From positions 1 to 19,849 of the forward strand of contig LNEX01000249.1 of NCBI GenBank assembly GCA_001464165.1: DNA of 19,849 nt. The letters are read 5' to 3'. This document shows positions 15,893 to 19,849 of this stretch, piece after piece. A program made the translations under genes and the position numbers. This DNA is from a bacterium Ga0077546 (GTDB lineage: Bacteria; Cyanobacteriota; Vampirovibrionia; Obscuribacterales; Obscuribacteraceae). Within the stretch, counting starts at the first letter, position 1, and the number at the start of each line of letters is the position of its first letter. Under the pieces are notes generated by a model. The model saw nothing but the letters and a program-made list of their open reading frames with translations. It was not told the origin of the DNA and did no database searches.

Positions 15893-16774
15893 TTAGAGAT
15901 AGTCAGTTACTGGCTTAGAATTATCCACTACTGGCTTTTCTGCAATATCGGCTACTTGCATCACTTTGGCATCGTTACCAATAAACTTGACACTAGCACC
16001 AGGACGAGCCGTGATATCGCCGCCAGCAGCAAAGATTCTGCTGTTGGCTTCGGCGGCAACAGAGCCACCAAATACGAAGGCACGAGCGCCGTTGCGAACA
16101 ATCACATCAGCACCTGGTCGAACTGTAACGAAAGCATTATCAGAGACTTCCATCCGATCGCACATACCAGCTTTAAGAACCCCTTGAGTGTGTTGCACTC
16201 GCGGCCGATCTTCAGCACAATTGTCTTTATTTACGGCCGCTCTGCTGGGTGCATCATCAGTTGGTCGTCCAGCTTGAGCTGATTCAACTACTTTTCCTGC
16301 AGCTGAGAATGCCTCTGACTTGCGGCCAATATCAAGCACAGTATCGGGGTGAATTGGCTTCACTGGTCGACCTTTAGAATCAAGCTTAATATCATTAAGA
16401 GCGGCGATGCGCCTTACCTCAGCTGCGATTTCACGAGTACTGGCATCGGCATGTCCCGAGACTCCCAGCGCCCGTCTGGCAACTAAAGCCAGCGAATCAC
16501 CTTTCTCAACTTTATATATGCCTTGATCTAGCAGGTCATGGACCCAACTATTGCGGTACATATTTGCCGGTGGATTAATCCGCTCCTGCACCTTCATCTC
16601 AGTGTATGCAGCAGTCGCTTCCAACGACAAACTCGTGCGAGTTTCGATACGGGTGTCGGCGGAATTACCGACACCTCTATCAATTCGGCCGTCTGTTTGG
16701 CTCTGTGAAGCAGCGACCTCAACTCGATCAGGAGCTTTCGCTACCGGCGTGCCAAAAGCATCATATGTTTCCAT
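15893..16774 (-). CDS. LysM-like protein with C-terminal beta-repeat region
   Basis: 293 aa without signal peptide. Residues 1-70 are polar and low in structure. Residues 86-150 look like a LysM carbohydrate-binding fold stretched by an insert: IYKVEKGDSLALVARRALG, then a helix-rich part with IAALNDIKLDSKG, then IHPDTVLDIG. Residues 205-270 carry short strand repeats of roughly 8 residues (AFVTVRPGADVIVRNGARAF, continuing to GASVKF), suggesting a small beta-solenoid. Start ATG 16774 has AAGG at 7 nt, and this SD overlaps the stop of the upstream Asn-rich gene (9-bp gap), so the pair is translationally coupled. LysM normally binds peptidoglycan or chitin; without a signal peptide the location is unclear. 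Overall family unknown. Confidence 0.8.
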   Translation of the reverse strand: METYDAFGTPVAKAPDRVEVAASQSQTDGRIDRGVGNSADTRIETRTSLSLEATAAYTEMKVQERINPPANMYRNSWVHDLLDQGIYKVEKGDSLALVARRALGVSGHADASTREIAAEVRRIAALNDIKLDSKGRPVKPIHPDTVLDIGRKSEAFSAAGKVVESAQAGRPTDDAPSRAAVNKDNCAEDRPRVQHTQGVLKAGMCDRMEVSDNAFVTVRPGADVIVRNGARAFVFGGSVAAEANSRIFAAGGDITARPGASVKFIGNDAKVMQVADIAEKPVVDNSKPVTDYL

Positions 16775-16783
16775 GGCTCTACC

Positions 16784-17872
16784 TTACTTCTTCTTAGCTT
16801 TCGGATCGTCGCAATCGTCATCTTTAGCCTTAGGCGCAGGTGGTTTGTGGCTTGGTGTGCGATGAACCTTAGGAGGAGCAGGAGGAGCAACATCTATTAC
16901 GGCAACTCCGACTTCAACTTTGTTCTCGATGATGATTGGACGCTCTTGCAAGCCTTTAACTGCTTTATCGATCTGCTCGACTTTTGTTACTAGAGCTTCG
17001 TCTAAAATACGCTGCTCATTAGCATTCTTAGCTGGTTCAACAATAATCAGTGGTCTATCTAATCCAGCAGCTTTGAGGGTTTCAACGTTTGCAGCTGAGC
17101 CACTGGCGAGAGTAGTGCAGACATTGTCTAGTTGCATTGAGCTTAGTGCTTTAGCGTCTGAGATGCGACTTACTCTGCGACCGACACTAGCAGCCATTGG
17201 GTTGCTGTCCATTTCACGACCAGCAGCTAGTTCAAGCTGGAAGCTGCTTAGGGCTACTTGAGCATGCTCGTCACTGGCTTTGCAAACAGTTTGCATAGTC
17301 TCTTGGAAGTCACGCATTTTCAAGCAAGACTCATTAATAGTGGATTTGCCACCACTGATGCCAATGCCGAGAATATAGACACCAGCGCTATTACCTTCGC
17401 TGCAGAATCCTGATGCATAAACGTTAGGAGCGCTAGCACTGCCACCATAATAATTGGTGCGGCTGTTATCGCTAATATTGGAATTGCCACCACGAGACGA
17501 TGAATTAGAAGTCGAATCGCCAGTACGGTTGTTATTTGTATTAGTGGAGCTCGATGTCGAATCGCCAGTGCGAACGTTGTTTCTGACATCGTTGCTGACG
17601 TTATTCCTCACGTCGTTGCTAACGTTATTGCGAACATCATTGCGGTTGGCGTTGGAGTTATCGTTGCGGTTGGCATTATGATTGGCGTTGTCATTGCGAT
17701 TAGCGTTGTAGTTCGCATTGGCATTATCGTTGCGATTGGCATTCAAATTAGCATTGTCGTTGCGGTTAGCATTGTTATTGCGCGAACGATTAGACATGTC
17801 GACATCGTTATAATTGATGCCACCAGGCGGGGTTATTGGGCCGTGCGGCTCGACGGGTCTGTCGTTGGTCAT
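16784..17872 (-). CDS. Asn-rich repeat protein, function unknown
   Basis: 362 aa. Residues 27-145 are a disordered, Asn-dominated tract with units such as NANRNDNAN and three copies of NDVRNNV[S/R] (78-101), then RTGDSTS-type Ser/Asn repeats. Residues about 146-335 look folded: a Cys/Gly-rich segment (ASGFCSEGNSAGVYILGIG), a Cys-containing helix (ESCLKMRDFQETMQTVCKAS) and an alpha-helical section. The tail is Pro/Lys-rich (PPAPPKV, KPPAPKAK, PKAKKK). No signal peptide. ATG 17872 is chosen because GGAGGA lies 7 nt upstream; a TTG at 17887 lies just ahead of that SD and is unlikely. First gene of a coupled pair with the LysM-like protein, divergent from the Ser/Thr kinase gene. The composition resembles prion-like or scaffold domains; that is inference. 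Confidence 0.82.
   Translation of the reverse strand: MTNDRPVEPHGPITPPGGINYNDVDMSNRSRNNNANRNDNANLNANRNDNANANYNANRNDNANHNANRNDNSNANRNDVRNNVSNDVRNNVSNDVRNNVRTGDSTSSSTNTNNNRTGDSTSNSSSRGGNSNISDNSRTNYYGGSASAPNVYASGFCSEGNSAGVYILGIGISGGKSTINESCLKMRDFQETMQTVCKASDEHAQVALSSFQLELAAGREMDSNPMAASVGRRVSRISDAKALSSMQLDNVCTTLASGSAANVETLKAAGLDRPLIIVEPAKNANEQRILDEALVTKVEQIDKAVKGLQERPIIIENKVEVGVAVIDVAPPAPPKVHRTPSHKPPAPKAKDDDCDDPKAKKK
17438..17794 (-). repeat. Low-complexity coding repeats of the Asn-rich protein
   Basis: DNA encoding residues 27-145 consists of short related units based on AAC/AAT-rich codons. The clearest block is 17570-17641, three 24-bp units for NDVRNNV[S/R]. Upstream of it (17640-17794) units of roughly 18-30 bp encode NANRND variants. 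Units differ mainly at synonymous positions, so the protein pattern is kept while the DNA drifts. Confidence 0.7.
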
Positions 17873-18114
17873 AATTGATTCCTCCAAGGGGTGCGTCGCA
17901 CTTGCGACCTAAGCTCGGGCTTCGACACTAATACATCAGTGCCGGCAACCGAAACGGTTGTGGTTACGAACGGTGGGCTTACTAAAAGTAGGAGCGCCGC
18001 GGTTCCTTGGTAGAACATTACAAGAAGCTTATTGGCAAATTAGGGGCACGGAAAGAAACTTGAAAAACTAGCGATAGTGGGCATATTCAAATTATGGTTA
18101 CCACCAGGTAAGAG
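17873..18114. other. Divergent regulatory region with inverted repeat
   Basis: 242 bp between the starts of the Asn-rich gene (minus) and the kinase gene (plus). It contains GTCGCA/TGCGAC (17895-17908, 2-nt loop) and CAACCG-AAA-CGGTTG (17946-17960), an exact 6-bp inverted repeat. Either may be an operator or leader hairpin. No gene is supported. Confidence 0.45.
18060..18087 (+). promoter_or_regulatory. Candidate kinase gene promoter
   Basis: TTGAAA (18060-18065, 5/6 match), a 16-bp spacer, then CATATT (18082-18087, 4/6 match). The leader would be about 20 nt, holding the weak AGG SD 7 nt before ATG 18115. Confidence 0.4.
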
Positions 18115-19849
18115 ATGGCCATTTCCGACAACAATCAAAATAAGCCCGATAGAGAGACTAGCGGCCCTCAAGAAAGTGGCCCAGTCGCGCCATCTCAAAA
18201 ACCAGCGCTATCAGAAACCTGGAGCACCATACACATGCTTGCCCTCGACTCGACAAGACTGTCGGGTCAGGCGCAAACAGCTTCGCTACCCATGGGTAAC
18301 GGAATAACAAAGGTCTACTCCACTGGCGACATAATCGACAATTCCTACCGGCTTCTCTCACTCCTAGGGGCCGGGGGGATGGGCGTGGTTTTTCACTGCC
18401 AGCATTTGATACTTGGTAAAGAGTACGCCCTCAAAATACTTGCGGCAGACAAATTAAGCAGCGAGAGCTGGACGCGCTTTCAATCAGAGGCTAAGGCTCT
18501 AGCCAGACTGCACCATCCGGGAGTAGTCGGCATTCACAATATGGGAATTGACGCTCAGGGATGTCCCTACTATGTAATGGATTTACTTGAAGGTGAATCA
18601 CTGTCGCAAGCAATCAAAGCCAATCATCGCTTACCTCAAGCAAGGGTCCTACCAATTTTTATACAGCTGGCCGATGCACTCGATTCGGCTCACCAACAAG
18701 GAATTATTCACCGCGATATCAAGCCATCAAATGTGATGGTGCTGCACGAAATGAACATAGACAAAGTAAAGTTAGTTGATTTTGGCATTGCCAGGCTTTC
18801 TACCAGAGGTGTAAGCGGGGCCTTTAACAGCCAAAACAAAACCGCTGCTGGCACCGTATTTGGTACTCCGTATTACATGAGCCCAGAACAAAGCTTAGGC
18901 AAAACGGTAGATCATCGCTCTGACATTTACTCGCTTGGCTGCGCGCTATTCGAGGCCCTGACAGGCATACCGCCATTTTGCGGTGCCAATGCTTTTGAGA
19001 CAATAATGATGCATCAAAGCAACGAAGCGCCATCGCTTAATAGTGTCTACCCTGAAGGAAAATTCTCCAGTTCACTTGAATCAGCCGTAGCAAAAATGCT
19101 CCAGAAAAATGTAGAGGACCGCTATCAGAGCATGAAGCAATTGGGTCACGATCTAAGTCGCGTAGCAGCTGGCAAATCAATTGGCTTTGAAAAAATTGAA
19201 AGTAGCACGGAAGCAAGTCGCAACTTCAAAGAAGAAGCAATAGAAAAAAGCTACAGCAGCCCCCGGCCCACATCAAAGAACCGTCAACCAAAGCTTTCCG
19301 CGACGGCTACCGCAGCCATAGCGGCAGCAATCGTATTGATTGCCATTGGTGCCACCAGCATATGCATTGCAGCAAAAGGTGTTTTAACACGGGCAGGTAA
19401 TCCGCCGAATGCAGAACAGTCAGCAGACGAGACTGAAGTAGAAGACAAACCCAGTGATGAGCGAGCGATGATGAGTCAAGATCCTGATTTAGTCGTACTC
19501 AAACAACATCTAAAAAAGCATAAGCAGTTTGCATTCCAGACTACCAATGCTCAGGGAGCCCCAATTAGACGCTTTATTTTTCCAGAGCACTACATTGGTT
19601 ACATCAACTGGGGCGCTAACGTCCCACGAAAAGCAGTAGGAACAATAGATGTACCAATCAAAGAAAAGGTCTCACTTTACCTACAATGTGTCTGCACCCC
19701 CTATCCTAAGCTCTGCGAGAAATTTGGAAAAGACGATATTTCAAGGCTTGAGATTGTCACATTTAGCGTCAAAGAAGTAATTGGTCATGTAAGAAACTGG
19801 ACCGCTCTTGAGCACCTATCTTTCTACAACTCACTTGAGAGAACAAAAG
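18115..19849 (+). CDS. PknB-type Ser/Thr protein kinase, 3' end outside window
   Basis: 578 codons read without a stop from ATG 18115 (after an in-frame TAA at 18109) to the right edge. Residues 1-70 are a polar Pro/Ser/Gln-rich leader. The kinase domain runs from about 76 to 345: glycine loop GAGGMG (85-90), ATP-binding Lys107 in YALKIL, catalytic D201 in HRDIKPSN, metal-binding D222 in DFG, then GTPYYMSPEQ and DIYSLGCALFEALTG. All catalytic residues are intact. A linker is followed by one transmembrane segment at about 398-424 (AIAAAIVLIAIGATSICIAA), so the C-terminal part is extracytoplasmic and probably senses a ligand. The visible end (ISRLEIVTF... TALEHLSFYNSL) resembles leucine-rich repeats. 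Family members phosphorylate Ser/Thr on proteins controlling growth or envelope. The divergent Asn-rich gene is a possible partner by position only. Confidence 0.93.
   Translation, partial: MAISDNNQNKPDRETSGPQESGPVAPSQKPALSETWSTIHMLALDSTRLSGQAQTASLPMGNGITKVYSTGDIIDNSYRLLSLLGAGGMGVVFHCQHLILGKEYALKILAADKLSSESWTRFQSEAKALARLHHPGVVGIHNMGIDAQGCPYYVMDLLEGESLSQAIKANHRLPQARVLPIFIQLADALDSAHQQGIIHRDIKPSNVMVLHEMNIDKVKLVDFGIARLSTRGVSGAFNSQNKTAAGTVFGTPYYMSPEQSLGKTVDHRSDIYSLGCALFEALTGIPPFCGANAFETIMMHQSNEAPSLNSVYPEGKFSSSLESAVAKMLQKNVEDRYQSMKQLGHDLSRVAAGKSIGFEKIESSTEASRNFKEEAIEKSYSSPRPTSKNRQPKLSATATAAIAAAIVLIAIGATSICIAAKGVLTRAGNPPNAEQSADETEVEDKPSDERAMMSQDPDLVVLKQHLKKHKQFAFQTTNAQGAPIRRFIFPEHYIGYINWGANVPRKAVGTIDVPIKEKVSLYLQCVCTPYPKLCEKFGKDDISRLEIVTFSVKEVIGHVRNWTALEHLSFYNSLERTK

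Noticed and set aside
17335..17375. P-loop (Walker A) in the Asn-rich protein at GISGGKST
   Set aside because: The Gly expected five residues before the GK pair is Ile, and the context does not match an NTPase; it is only a Gly/Ser-rich look-alike.
17570..17794. CRISPR-like array in the regularly repeated segment
   Set aside because: The repeats are in-frame coding units with no unique spacers; they encode the Asn-rich tract.
17873..17887. TTG start at 17887 for the Asn-rich protein
   Set aside because: That TTG directly precedes the GGAGGA that serves as the SD of ATG 17872.

Overview
The window looks like a chromosomal stretch from a mid-GC bacterium with a Gram-negative style envelope. 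It combines large TPR proteins with signal peptides, a secreted WD40 propeller, a membrane Ser/Thr kinase, a QseB/QseC-like two-component pair and several low-complexity proteins of no recognised family. That mix, plus frequent TTG/GTG starts behind good Shine-Dalgarno (SD) sites, resembles Candidatus Obscuribacterales/Melainabacteria (non-photosynthetic Cyanobacteriota) genomes. The assignment is inference from gene style; there is no rRNA marker. I found no tRNA, rRNA, CRISPR array, insertion sequence or prophage.

Layout. (1) 1-3460: divergent housekeeping pair leuS (-, C-terminus off the left edge) and tyrS (+), closed by a palindromic terminator. (2) 3489-4840: accessory patch with an orphan ribbon-helix-helix (RHH) regulator that carries a 37-bp inverted-repeat operator over its own promoter and start codon, a small secreted protein next to an open frame without a start, and a 2H phosphoesterase split by a frameshift. 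(3) 4901-8196: a 660-aa exported TPR protein (-), a divergent 65-aa Pro-rich secreted peptide (+) followed by a long hairpin, and an unrecognised 146-aa ORF (-). (4) 8267-10319: overlapping response regulator and sensor kinase (+). (5) 10384-12079: a 316-aa TPR protein (-) divergent from a DJ-1/PfpI gene (+). Their shared intergenic region holds a 28-bp perfect palindrome, an extended -10 and three 13-bp repeats that each contain an SD-like core. (6) 12066-17872: a run of minus-strand genes. In transcription order these are an Asn-rich repeat protein, a LysM/beta-repeat protein (9-bp gap, coupled), a GT2 glycosyltransferase, a propeller-like protein and a 10-repeat WD40 protein whose 3' end overlaps the DJ-1 gene. 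(7) 18115-19849: a PknB-type Ser/Thr kinase with one transmembrane segment, cut by the right edge.

Taken together: translation genes on the left, then signalling and envelope or scaffold proteins. The best candidates for something undescribed are the coupled Asn-rich + LysM/beta-repeat pair opposite a membrane Ser/Thr kinase, the autoregulated orphan RHH gene, and the palindrome-controlled DJ-1 gene. All functional links beyond family assignment are inference.
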